NCBI GenBank assembly: GCA_903772945.1
Contig: CAICTM010000017.1
Span: forward strand, 62,001-126,000
Source of the DNA: Seminavis robusta
Taxonomy: Eukaryota; Bacillariophyta; Bacillariophyceae; Naviculales; Naviculaceae
Direction of reading: 5' to 3'
DNA: 64,000 bases
Made by a program: the position numbers and the translations under genes. The notes below the pieces were generated by a model, which had not been told where the DNA came from, did no database searches, and was given only the letters and a program-made list of their open reading frames with translations. Positions 32,490-42,112 of this stretch are shown in pieces (the stretch's first letter is position 1; every line of letters begins with the position of its first letter).

Positions 32490-32806
32490 TGGCTAGCTAG
32501 TCTGGATCCAGTAAGGGCGAAAGAAAATATGGAGGAGTTGCCTGCCTGCTAGCTAGTCTCTGGTGCAGGAGTGACAGTCGTGGTTGGGTGTTTGCACTTT
32601 GAAGCGTCGGAATGGCAGAAAAAATGCTCTGAGCAGAACACACCAGAACGTGCACGGTCACTGCTGCTTCTCCTTCACAACAACGAGCCACCTCTGATGT
32701 AAGAACTGACGGACTGATGGGGGTTTCTTTCAGGAAGTTGCAACTCGTATGATACAGTCATTGTGGTGCTTTAGCTTTCTAACTGTTACGAGGGTTCATT
32801 AATTAC
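32490..32806. other. intergenic, nothing identified
   Basis: About 317 bases with CTAGCTAG words and no frame of note. Confidence 0.5.
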
Positions 32807-33601
32807 CTACATCGAGTGCGAGTACGAATACCTTCCTGCTTTCTGCTTGTTAGCCCATTTGGAGAAATCGTAGATTTTGGGAGAGCTCAGCAAGTTTTCA
32901 GTAGAACTGAAGTCGGTTGCCAGAGTCATGTTGTCGTGAGTCCTGTGGATATGACCATGGCAAGCCCCGCAAATACGGCAGGTTCTCTTCAGCAAATCTT
33001 TGATCGCTCCTCTGTCAGAATCTGCTCTGGTCAAAGGTTCCAAAAGATGCAATAATCCTGGACCCAAGATGAGACCAGCTCGGTTCACATCATTCCTTGA
33101 GAGCGCCTCTGCGGCGTTTGTCAACCGAGGCAAAATGCGTGGCCAGGTCGACCTCGGGATGAGGTGATGATGCGTGAGGCGAATGAACCTTTCGCAAAGC
33201 TCACATTCGCCCTCTCCAATGTACTCCCCATCGTCATCGTCGTCATTTTCTGCCTCGCGTGCGTCTTCCCCCGCGGTTTCTCCTTCCTGAGAGGAGTTGT
33301 CATTCCCATCTTTCTTATCTTCTACCGGTAAAACTAAATCCAACAGGCTAGACAGAGTTGTCATAGCTCCCTGGCGAGACATGCTGAAATAGTCTTCGAA
33401 GGCTGCAATGCAAGCCTCGTTCCGCGATAGATCAGATTCTTCAATTTCTGCTACCATGGACTCGGCTAGGCATATCGATTCCTCGGGAGACGAGACAAAT
33501 CCCTTGGCAAGCAAAACAGTCGCGAGGCGCTTATCAAAGCCTCCCTCATTTTGATTGAGGTTTCCGGGCAGCGACTTTGCTCTCTTGTTCTTTCGTCCCA
33601 T
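32807..33601 (-). CDS. HNH-type zinc-binding protein (LTHHHLIPR family)
   Basis: 264 residues from ATG 33601, single exon. A basic start (MGRKNKRAKSLPGN) leads to a helical N-terminal half (LATVLLAKGFVSSPEESICL; AFEDYFSMSRQGAMTTLSSL). An acidic linker follows (AENDDDDDGEYIGEGE). The C-terminal half holds CELCERFIRLTHHHLIPRS and later CRICGACHGHIHRTHDNMTL, ending PKIYDFSKWANKQK. Two Cys pairs plus the HHH/HIH histidines match the HNH-like domain of conserved eukaryotic proteins annotated as HNH endonuclease domain-containing in plants and fungi. Their biological role is not known to me. Nuclease activity is inferred from the fold only. The gene looks intact. Confidence 0.8.
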   Translation of the reverse strand: MGRKNKRAKSLPGNLNQNEGGFDKRLATVLLAKGFVSSPEESICLAESMVAEIEESDLSRNEACIAAFEDYFSMSRQGAMTTLSSLLDLVLPVEDKKDGNDNSSQEGETAGEDAREAENDDDDDGEYIGEGECELCERFIRLTHHHLIPRSTWPRILPRLTNAAEALSRNDVNRAGLILGPGLLHLLEPLTRADSDRGAIKDLLKRTCRICGACHGHIHRTHDNMTLATDFSSTENLLSSPKIYDFSKWANKQKAGRYSYSHSM

Positions 33602-34107
33602 TGATCAAAAAGCACTCTGGGTGGAACGTCTTCTTTTCTGGGTTTCGGCTCGTAATTCCGTCCTCAAACCTATTGTGGGAAGAAACAAGAAACCGAATGG
33701 ATTGAGGATCAACGTTTGGGCTCAAGGTTGGCTCTGCAAGGAGGACGGAGGAACAGCGCTGACATCCAGACAACACAGGCTGCGCCATGGACAACCAAGG
33801 TCTAATAGCATCTACTGTAGTAACCCCATCACAACAAGCTACGGCACAGCTGCGGGTCTCGAGTGACAGTCCTGTGGCATCCAACAAACAACCACAGCAC
33901 AGAGAAGCGGTGGTTGAAACCTGCGTGTCCCGACAAGCCGGCAGAACCGCTATTTAGTGATTCATCATTCATAGAAACTACGAAAGCATCACAGTACTCG
34001 TACAGCCATGGCAGAGCCACCATCGCTTCAAGCTACGAAAGCATGTGGGAAATGAAAGACCTCGTGGTTTATCTATATACATATATTTATATGCTTGCCA
34101 GTCCTAT
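33602..34107. other. intergenic, nothing identified
   Basis: Upstream of the HNH gene and downstream of PDH E1 copy A. Frames here are short and have no domain signature. A TATA-rich stretch (TATATACATATATTTATATG) lies near 34072. Confidence 0.5.
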
Positions 34108-36323
34108 TTACCACTTGCCAGTGCAGATGTCAAAGACTCCTTCGATCAAGTCACTGCCTCTCTTCACCACAGCCTTCTCCATACTGGATGCATAGGGAAC
34201 TGGTGCGTCATCCATACACAACCTCTTCACTGGAGAATCAAGAAGATCAAACAGTTCCTCAGAGATCCTGGCACTAATGGTTGCTCCAACTCCTCCAGTC
34301 TTGGTAGATTCATCCAAGATGACAAGCTTGTGCGTTCTGGAGAGACTCTTTTCAATTGTCTCCATATCCAGAGGCTTCAAAGAGCGCAACTCAATCAAAT
34401 CAATATCAAAACCTTCCTCTTGGATCGATTCAATGGCCACCATGGACTCCTTCACTCCATGCAAGTATGTCAAGACTGTTACTGCCTTGCCACTGTCAAC
34501 ACTGGCCTGTGAGGCTTCATTCAACAGAGCAGCCTTGTTCAGAGGCATGCACTTGCCAAGATCCACAGGTCCCTTGGCCTCCTTCATCATCTTCACTGGA
34601 GCAAACAAGAAGCATGGGCCATTGTCACGGATCATACTCTTGGTCAGACCATAGGCAGCGTCTGGTGAGGCAGCTGTTCCAATCTTCAATCCTGGGATGC
34701 CCATGACATAGGCATGGAAGGGCTGACTGTGCTCAGCTCCAAGGGCTTGGTTGGGAGCAGTTCCACCAGCACCAATGATGGTCATTGGCATGTCAAACTG
34801 ACCTCCAGTGGTGGCATAGGTGTTTCCAGCAGAACTGATCTCCGCCATACCATAGATACCAAAGTTGGTGTTCATCAACTCCACAATAGGGCGGTAGCCA
34901 TTCAATCCCTCACCAAGAGCCTTTCCAATGAAGTGGCCTTCATCAATGATCTCATCAGCAGCACGCTCCTTTCCATAGGTCTGCTGAGTCAATTTGGGAA
35001 TATCATAAGAGGATCCTGCCTGCAAATCCTCAGCATGGATGGTAGTGTGGGATCCCTCAACATCTCTTCATGGATAGCAAGGTTGATGGCGTCACCAATA
35101 GAGATGTCACCAGCCTTGGCCTTGGCCTGGAGATCAGCAATGTGTGCCTGGACAGTCTCCATCTTCTCAGGACTGATGGTTCTGGCATTGACCTCATCAG
35201 CCCATGCAGGGCCCTCCTTCAAGTTGTAGTCTGTGTCCACAGCATCAGGGTACTCAAGTTCCTTGGCAAGATCCACTGGAGGCATGGGAGATTCATCAGC
35301 AAACTTAACACAAGCCTTGACATCAGCAAGGACCTGCTTCTTTGTGGCCTTCAGTTCGTCTTCAGTGAACATGCCAGTGGCAGTGTAGTGGTCTTCAAAG
35401 ATCTTGATGGGATCTTGTTGAGCACGAGCCCAAGCCTTCTCATCCTTGCGACCACGCTCATGCTCAGGGTCAGCAGGGGAGTGACCGTTGAATCTGTAGG
35501 TGTGCACCTGCAAGATAGCAGGGCCCTTGCCACTGCGAATGTAGTCAATAACCGCCTTGCCTCCCTTGGCCACATCAGCTGGGTTGTTTCCATCAACCAA
35601 AAGACCAGGAACTCCATAGTGCTCTCCTTGCTTGTAAACATCCGAGTTCTTTGCAACATCAGGAGTGAAAGTGTTGATGGCGCGACCATTGTCAATGACA
35701 ATGATAAGCAAGGGGAGGTTGTCCTTGGAGGCAGAGTTGAGAACTTCAGCCATGCGGCCATTCTGGGATCCACCCTCTCCAATGAACACAACAGAAATTC
35801 GGTCATCATCCGCTGGTGGGGGAACATTGTCCTTGGCCTTCACTTCGGCATCATCTGAGATTCCCAAGTGTCTGTCCAACTGGATGGCCTTGGCCAAACC
35901 ACAAGCATATGGAAGTTGTTCACAGACAAGAGCCCAGCCACCCTGGAAGTAAGTTTCCTTGTCAAAGATGTGCATGGATCCACCAGCGCCACGGCAGGTT
36001 CCTGTATCTTTCATGAAAAGCTCTGCCATGACCTCTCCCATGTCTACACCACTGGCAATGGCGTGAGTGTGTTCTCTGTAGTAAGAGATCTTCTTATCCT
36101 CTTTCTTGAGGGCATATTCCAAGAGTCCTGGAATACTCTCCTGTCCATTGTCAAGATGCATAAAACCACGGATCTTTCCCTGCATGTATTGTTGGTTACA
36201 TGCATTTTCGAATTGTCGAGCCACCTGCATGGATTTGTAGAGTCCCATCAGACCTTCCTTGTCTCCATCGAGGACAGTGTAGGCTTCGATCTCTTCCTGG
36301 CTGTACCCAAATGCATCTTGGAG
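34108..36323 (-). repeat. duplicated segment, partner of 38783-40998
   Basis: The third exons of the two E1 genes have equal length. Their 3' half (about 34147-35230 versus 38822-39905) is identical apart from two single-base indels, while the 5' half and the leader exons carry many substitutions. Confidence 0.9.
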
Positions 36324-36739
36324 CTGTATTAAAAAATGGAGGAGACTGGTCAGCATTCTGTGTCTCCACTCGATCATCGAAATACGCGCTCGCCCAACCA
36401 ATGCACCCGCAAAAATTTACCTGTGCAGCTACCTGCTCCCACTTCATGTTGATGGGTGGCCTCATCACAGTAACAGCCGACTCGCCAGTGGCCGACTCGT
36501 CGACAACGGTCGACATGAAAAGCTTGGTATTGAAGCCGATCGGAGCAGAAACCTGTCGACCCATGTTGTGGGCAGGACTAAAAAATAACAAAAGTATTGA
36601 CAGAAGATCGCAAATCAAGGTGAGCTCACCAGGCCCAATCGCTCGTGCATCTCGATGCGGAAACTACAGGATAAGGAACTCACGCGAACGCCGCGGCAGT
36701 CGCCAGAGTCGCTGTCAAAGCTGCGAGGGAGAACTTCAT
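34108..36739 (-). CDS. plastid pyruvate dehydrogenase E1, alpha-beta fusion, copy A
   Basis: Three exons: 36739-36684, 36577-36421 and 36323-34108, with GT-AG introns of 106 and 97 bases; about 809 residues. Exon 1 encodes a signal peptide (MKFSLAALTATLATAAAFA) and the splice completes AAAFAP, the diatom plastid-targeting motif. The alpha part (about 72-430) has FENACNQQYMQGKIRGFMHL, CRGAGGSMHIFDK, a thiamine-diphosphate motif GEGGSQNG and YRFNGHSPADPEHERGR. The beta part (about 475-809) has KALGEGLNGYRPIVELMNTN, GAEHSQPFHAYVMGIPG and SLKPLDMETIEKSLSRTHK. E1 decarboxylates pyruvate and passes the acetyl group to E2. One base is missing near 35043 (copy B reads TGGTAGTGGTGGG where this copy reads TGGTAGTGTGGG), so the frame breaks between the two halves. 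Pyruvate is the likeliest substrate, but other 2-oxo acids are possible. Confidence 0.9.
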
Positions 36740-37292
36740 TTTCGAAAATCTTTAGTTTGTCGAGTTACCGAGAAAAATTGTGAGAGTGGTGTGATGGGAA
36801 GGATGAAAGATTCCTTCGAAGGCGTTGCTGATGTGCAACTGACTTGATGGGTTGATGGCTTGTAATGTGCTGACGACAATTTCATTAACGACGTGGGTGT
36901 TACCATAAGAAAGCTGCTTGCTGGAAGACACGACGACAACTTGGTGCTATTTTAGTATCCTTTTGGTTCTCCATTAAGGTAGGAGTTTGTGATGACAGTT
37001 GCCGCCAATAGTGAGAGGTTCAATCCGGGGTGGGACTGACGACCACGTCACATCTTTCCCGAAGACACATCCGCAACTGCAAATTTCACTTTCGTCAGAA
37101 CTTGGCGAGCGAGTGTGTTGTGCCTTTCCGATGACTGATGAAAGGGGGTTGAATCGATGTTCTCCTTCCCAAAACGAACATGGGAGTTGATGTCGTCTAC
37201 CAGTATGATAACCTTTCGTGGCCGCCCGAGTTGTGGAGGCCAATCCGAACGCCCAAGCAACCAACAGTAAACCTGAATTTGTACAGTGTCGA
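36740..37292. other. intergenic, promoter side of PDH copy A and HNH_2 gene
   Basis: The two flanking genes start in opposite directions from here, so it holds two promoters. No motif was assigned. The frame of the HNH_2 gene is open upstream to 37218, but the first convincing ATG is at 37293. Confidence 0.45.
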
Positions 37293-38327
37293 ATGATGTC
37301 AAATGACGAGGGCGGCTGTCGGGCAGGCAACAGGGGCCGGAACAATGGTGGTCGAAAGGGAGGTCGTGGTGGTAGGGGTCGCCGTGGTGGTCGGCGTTAG
37401 CGCGGTGCAGAGCAGAATCAGGATACCATCAACAACAACACGACGTGGAGCAATCTCAATCCGGACTACCGACGGTGGCTTAAAGGTGGGGGATTAGCGG
37501 CCAATCCAACGGAGTTCGGCAATATGACCCATGACAAGAAGGCAGCCTTGTACAAGGTTTTCTCTGACGGAGAAGCAGCAAAAGCACAAGCAGAAGCAGC
37601 AAAAGCAGAGGCGGAAGCACGAGTAGCAGAAGCGGCAGCACCAGCACAAGCATTACCCGATCAATATGCTTCTGTTCTCCTCGATATGGCTGTGAGAAAC
37701 ATGTCAGTCGGCTGGGAGAAAATCAGCGAGAACCGCACAACGCATGAGTCGCAAACCGTCAGGAACGAAGCCATAAGGTTCTATGGTTTGCATTCAGAAA
37801 ACACCTGTCAGATTCTGGGCGTTGGGACCTTACACGTACAGAACGCCCATATTTGGCCTTACAACAACAAAGAGAATTTGGTTTTGTGTGACTTGAACGA
37901 GACGGACATTGATAACCCAAGGAATGTACTCCGGCTCCACAAAGATATTGAGCACCATTTCGACAGGATGCATCTCACATTAGTCCCAGACGGCGACGGT
38001 TTCACTCTGAAGATTTTGGATCCAACGGTGAAGTCCTCGCCAATCCAAGATGCCAAGAGCAACCAACCCAGTACCATTGGTGAAGTTGAGGGCAAGCAAC
38101 TCATATTGAGCCCCAAACACGGGAAGCCATGGCGACGCCTTCTTGGCACTCACTCCATTCTTGCCCATCGGAAAGCTCGACTGAACCGACACATTGAATC
38201 AGAAGACCTAAGCGCTGCAGAGGTGAACACAAACGAATTGATGAAGTGGTCTTTGGACAGGGAGAAGCAGGAGCAAATCCAATTTCTGCTGCGAAGGTCT
38301 GCAGTGCAGACTGAAAATCCCGAATGA
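37293..38327 (+). CDS. RGG-HNH_2 endonuclease-like protein with internal TAG
   Basis: The frame from ATG 37293 encodes a Gly/Arg-rich box (RKGGRGGRGRRGGRR), then TAG at 37398-37400 (codon 36). It continues open in the same frame: RGAEQNQDTINNN, LNPDYRRWLKGGGLAANPTE, then ATG 37524 and on to 38327. Downstream are an Ala/Glu/Lys-rich helix and an HNH_2-type domain: ILGVGTLHVQNAHIWPYNNK, then NVLRLHKDIEHHFDRMHLTL, matching the AHI(V/W)P and LR.DIH..FD motifs. The segment between the TAG and 37524 reads as protein, so the TAG seems to interrupt a real N-terminus. It may be readthrough, a null allele or a base error. If translation starts at 37524 the product has 267 residues. Family HNH_2 proteins are putative nucleases; targets are unknown. 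Confidence 0.75.
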
Positions 38328-38782
38328 GGAGGAGTTTGATCGTGCTGTTGCTGAGTCGAAGGAGAAGAAAAATAAGTCGGAGGAGAGCGCTGAGTGAGGA
38401 GAGAGGTCGTTACCGTGCATGGCGCGTACACTTTAGCTTAATGATAGATGGATTTGGTTAGGTTTAAATCTCATAGATCTTGAACGATCACGAGTTAGGT
38501 TGATTTTTCTGAAGCGTCGGTTCCTCCTGGTGGGTAAACTCATAGCATGCCCTTACACCGCTGAGACGCCTCTAGACCACAAGAGCCACGAATTCATGGA
38601 AGGTACAAAGCAGCATTGCTTGCTGGAGCCATCAATTCACCCCTCAATAAGTTCAATCCATCAAACTTGCAGTACAACTATGTACAGATTCAGCTAGCTA
38701 GCTTCTTCGTACAATATGAAACAACATGTAAGTGGAAGTGCGCAAAATGCCATTCATCTATTCTATTAATATCCTCCCGAAA
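38328..38782. other. intergenic, nothing identified
   Basis: Between the 3' ends of the HNH_2 gene and PDH copy B. No feature seen beyond short CTAGCTAG words near 38695. Confidence 0.5.
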
Positions 38783-41408
38783 TTACCATTTGCCTGTGCA
38801 AATGTCAAAGACTCCCTCAATCAAGTCACTGCCTCTCTTCACCACAGCCTTCTCCATACTGGATGCATAGGGAACTGGTGCGTCATCCATACACAACCTC
38901 TTCACTGGAGAATCAAGAAGATCAAACAGTTCCTCAGAGATCCTGGCACTAATGGTTGCTCCAACTCCTCCAGTCTTGGTAGATTCATCCAAGATGACAA
39001 GCTTGTGCGTTCTGGAGAGACTCTTTTCAATTGTCTCCATATCCAGAGGCTTCAAAGAGCGCAACTCAATCAAATCAATATCAAAACCTTCCTCTTGGAT
39101 CGATTCAATGGCCACCATGGACTCCTTCACTCCATGCAAGTATGTCAAGACTGTTACTGCCTTGCCACTGTCAACACTGGCCTGTGAGGCTTCATTCAAC
39201 AGAGCAGCCTTGTTCAGAGGCATGCACTTGCCAAGATCCACAGGTCCCTTGGCCTCCTTCATCATCTTCACTGGAGCAAACAAGAAGCATGGGCCATTGT
39301 CACGGATCATACTCTTGGTCAGACCATAGGCAGCGTCTGGTGAGGCAGCTGTTCCAATCTTCAATCCTGGGATGCCCATGACATAGGCATGGAAGGGCTG
39401 ACTGTGCTCAGCTCCAAGGGCTTGGTTGGGAGCAGTTCCACCAGCACCAATGATGGTCATTGGCATGTCAACTGACCTCCAGTGGTGGCATAGGTGTTTC
39501 CAGCAGAACTGATCTCCGCCATACCATAGATACCAAAGTTGGTGTTCATCAACTCCACAATAGGGCGGTAGCCATTCAATCCCTCACCAAGAGCCTTTCC
39601 AATGAAGTGGCCTTCATCAATGATCTCATCAGCAGCACGCTCCTTTCCATAGGTCTGCTGAGTCAATTTGGGAATATCATAAGAGGATCCTGCCTGCAAA
39701 TCCTCAGCATGGATGGTAGTGGTGGGATCCCTCAACATCTCTTCATGGATAGCAAGGTTGATGGCGTCACCAATAGAGATGTCACCAGCCTTGGCCTTGG
39801 CCTGGAGATCAGCAATGTGTGCCTGGACAGTCTCCATCTTCTCAGGACTGATGGTTCTGGCATTGACCTCATCAGCCCATGCAGGGCCCTCCTTCAAGTT
39901 GTAGTCTGTATCTGCAGCGTCAGGGTATTCAAGCTCCTTGGCAAGCTCAACAGGAGGCATGGGAGATTCGTCAGCAAACTTAACACAAGCCTTCACTTCA
40001 GCCAAGACTTCTTTCCTTGTTGCCTTTAGTTCGTCTTCAGTGAACATGCCATTGGCAGTGTAGATAGCCTCAAAATTTTTGATGGGATCTTGTTCAGAAC
40101 GAGCCCAAGCCTTCTCATCCTTGCGACCACGCTCATGCTCAGGGTCAGCAGGGGAGTGACCGTTGAATCTGTAGGTGTGTACCTGCAAGACAGCAGGGCC
40201 CTTGCCACTGCGAATGTAGTCAATAACCGCCTTGCCTCCCTTGGCCACATCAGCGGGGTTGTTTCCATCGACCAAAAGACCAGGAACTCCATAGTGCTTT
40301 CCTTGCTTGAACACATCCGAGTTCTTTGCAACATCAGGAGTGAAAGTGTTGATGGCACGGCCATTGTCAATGACAATGATAAGCAAGGGGAGATTATCCT
40401 TGGAGGCAGAGTTGAGAACTTCAGCCATGCGGCCATTCTGAGACCCACCCTCTCCAATGAACACAACAGAAATTCGGTCATCATCCGCTGGTGGGGGGAC
40501 ATTGTCCTTGGCCTTGACTTCGGCATCATCTGAGATTCCCAAGTGCTTATCCAACTGGATGGCCTTGGCCAAACCACAAGCATATGGAAGTTGTTCACAG
40601 ACAAGAGCCCAGCCACCCTGGAAGTAAGTTTCTTTGTCAAAGATGTGCATGGATCCACCAGCACCACGGCAGGTTCCTGTATCTTTCATGAAAAGCTCTG
40701 CCATGACCTCTCCCATGTCTACACCACTGGCAATGGCGTGAGTGTGTTCTCTGTAGTAAGAGATCTTTTTGTCATCTGGTTTGAGTGCATAGTCAAGAAG
40801 ACCAGGGATGCTCTCTTGTCCATTGTCAAGATGCATAAAACCACGGATCTTTCCTTGCATGTATTGTTGGTTGCAGGCATTCTCAAAAGCTCTGGCTGTT
40901 TGCATGGCTTTGTACAATTTCATTAATCCCTCCTTGTCAGAGTCAAGCATGGTGTATGAATCCAGTTCAGTTTGGCTGTATCCAAATGCTTCTTGCAGCT
41001 GTAGATAAAACATGTTGTTATTGAGTGTGAGCTTTGCAATAGCATCAACAAAATTAATTTAGAGACCACTCTTCCTTCCGGCACATACCTGAGCGGCGAC
41101 CTCTTCCCACTTCATGTCAATCGGCGGCCTCATCATTCCAGGTGCTTCCTCATTTGTTGTCGCTGGTGCTTCGACGGTGGTAGACATCCGAAGTGGAGAA
41201 GCCAAAGAACTAGCTGTCGACAATGTCTTTGCTGTTTGGTACTGAGCGGGGCTGCAATCCAACGCGACCATCAAACCACACGATTATTAAGGTAAGAATC
41301 CATAAAATCGGAGTCATCACTTCACCTATTCGTCGCATAACAAACAACTTACGCAAAAGCCACCGCAGTGGCCAAACAAAGGCTCAAGCATGCTGCAGAA
41401 AACTTCAT
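38783..41408 (-). CDS. plastid pyruvate dehydrogenase E1, alpha-beta fusion, copy B
   Basis: Three exons: 41408-41353, 41251-41089 and 40998-38783, with GT-AG introns of 101 and 90 bases at the same positions as in copy A; about 811 residues. The leader MKFSAACLSLCLATAVAFA plus the next exon's Pro gives AVAFAP, so it too is plastid-targeted. The transit region (AQYQTAKTLSTASSLASPLR) differs greatly from copy A. Alpha and beta domains are as in copy A. One base is missing near 39470 (copy A reads TGTCAAACTGACC, this copy TGTCAACTGACC), within the beta domain before GGQFDMPMTIIGAGG. Each copy is intact where the other is broken. As an E1 fusion the protein would form alpha2beta2-like dimers without separate subunits and feed plastid fatty-acid synthesis. 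Confidence 0.9.
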
Positions 41409-42112
41409 CTTTTCTATAGTTGGCAGGGTGCTCCTATTGACTCTTGGTCTTACTTTATGCGATACGGACTTCGAGCAAGGATTTCACAAGCAAACCGAAA
41501 GGACCCATCACTTCTGATGATCAGAGACGTCCCACCGCAGAGAGGCGACGATTGAAGATGTCGGCGGTTTGCTGTTTGACATCAGCATCTTCCTCGACAC
41601 AGTGACGTCTTTGAAAGAGCAAACAAGTGCGTGGTTTGATTTAGTCCCGGCAATTCATTCGTACTATTGGTTCTAGGGAAAGGGATAACCTTTGGTACCG
41701 TAAAAGTATATCCCTGAACTGAGAGAAATACTGAGAGCCTGTACCTGTGGTAGTGGATCCTACAGGACGTATTGATCAAGGTATCCAACACCAGGCGACA
41801 CCTGGTGTATGCTGGTTGACCGTTCGTTTATACCACTGAGGAGGTCACGTCCTCGACTGTAAGAAAAATGAGGCTCGCACCTCTACTACTCACTGTTAAG
41901 ATAACGTCGCACCTCTTTGGTTGAGTACGTTTTCGAAAAGACCAAGTCCACGAAATCGCTCGCTAGCTACTGGTTGCTAGCTACCTGTAGTAGTAGTAGC
42001 ACGAAAACGTTCGAAAAGCACAAGTCCACGAAACGAAACCAAAAGCACAAAGTCTCATGTAACAAACTCACTATTAGGCATGGCTACCATGCTTATCAAC
42101 CTAAGGTCAACT
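41409..42112. other. intergenic with short direct repeats
   Basis: Holds two copies of a 25-base block ending AAGTCCACGAAA (about 41928-41955 and 42008-42032), just beyond the Crypton 3' end. No gene is supported. Confidence 0.5.
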
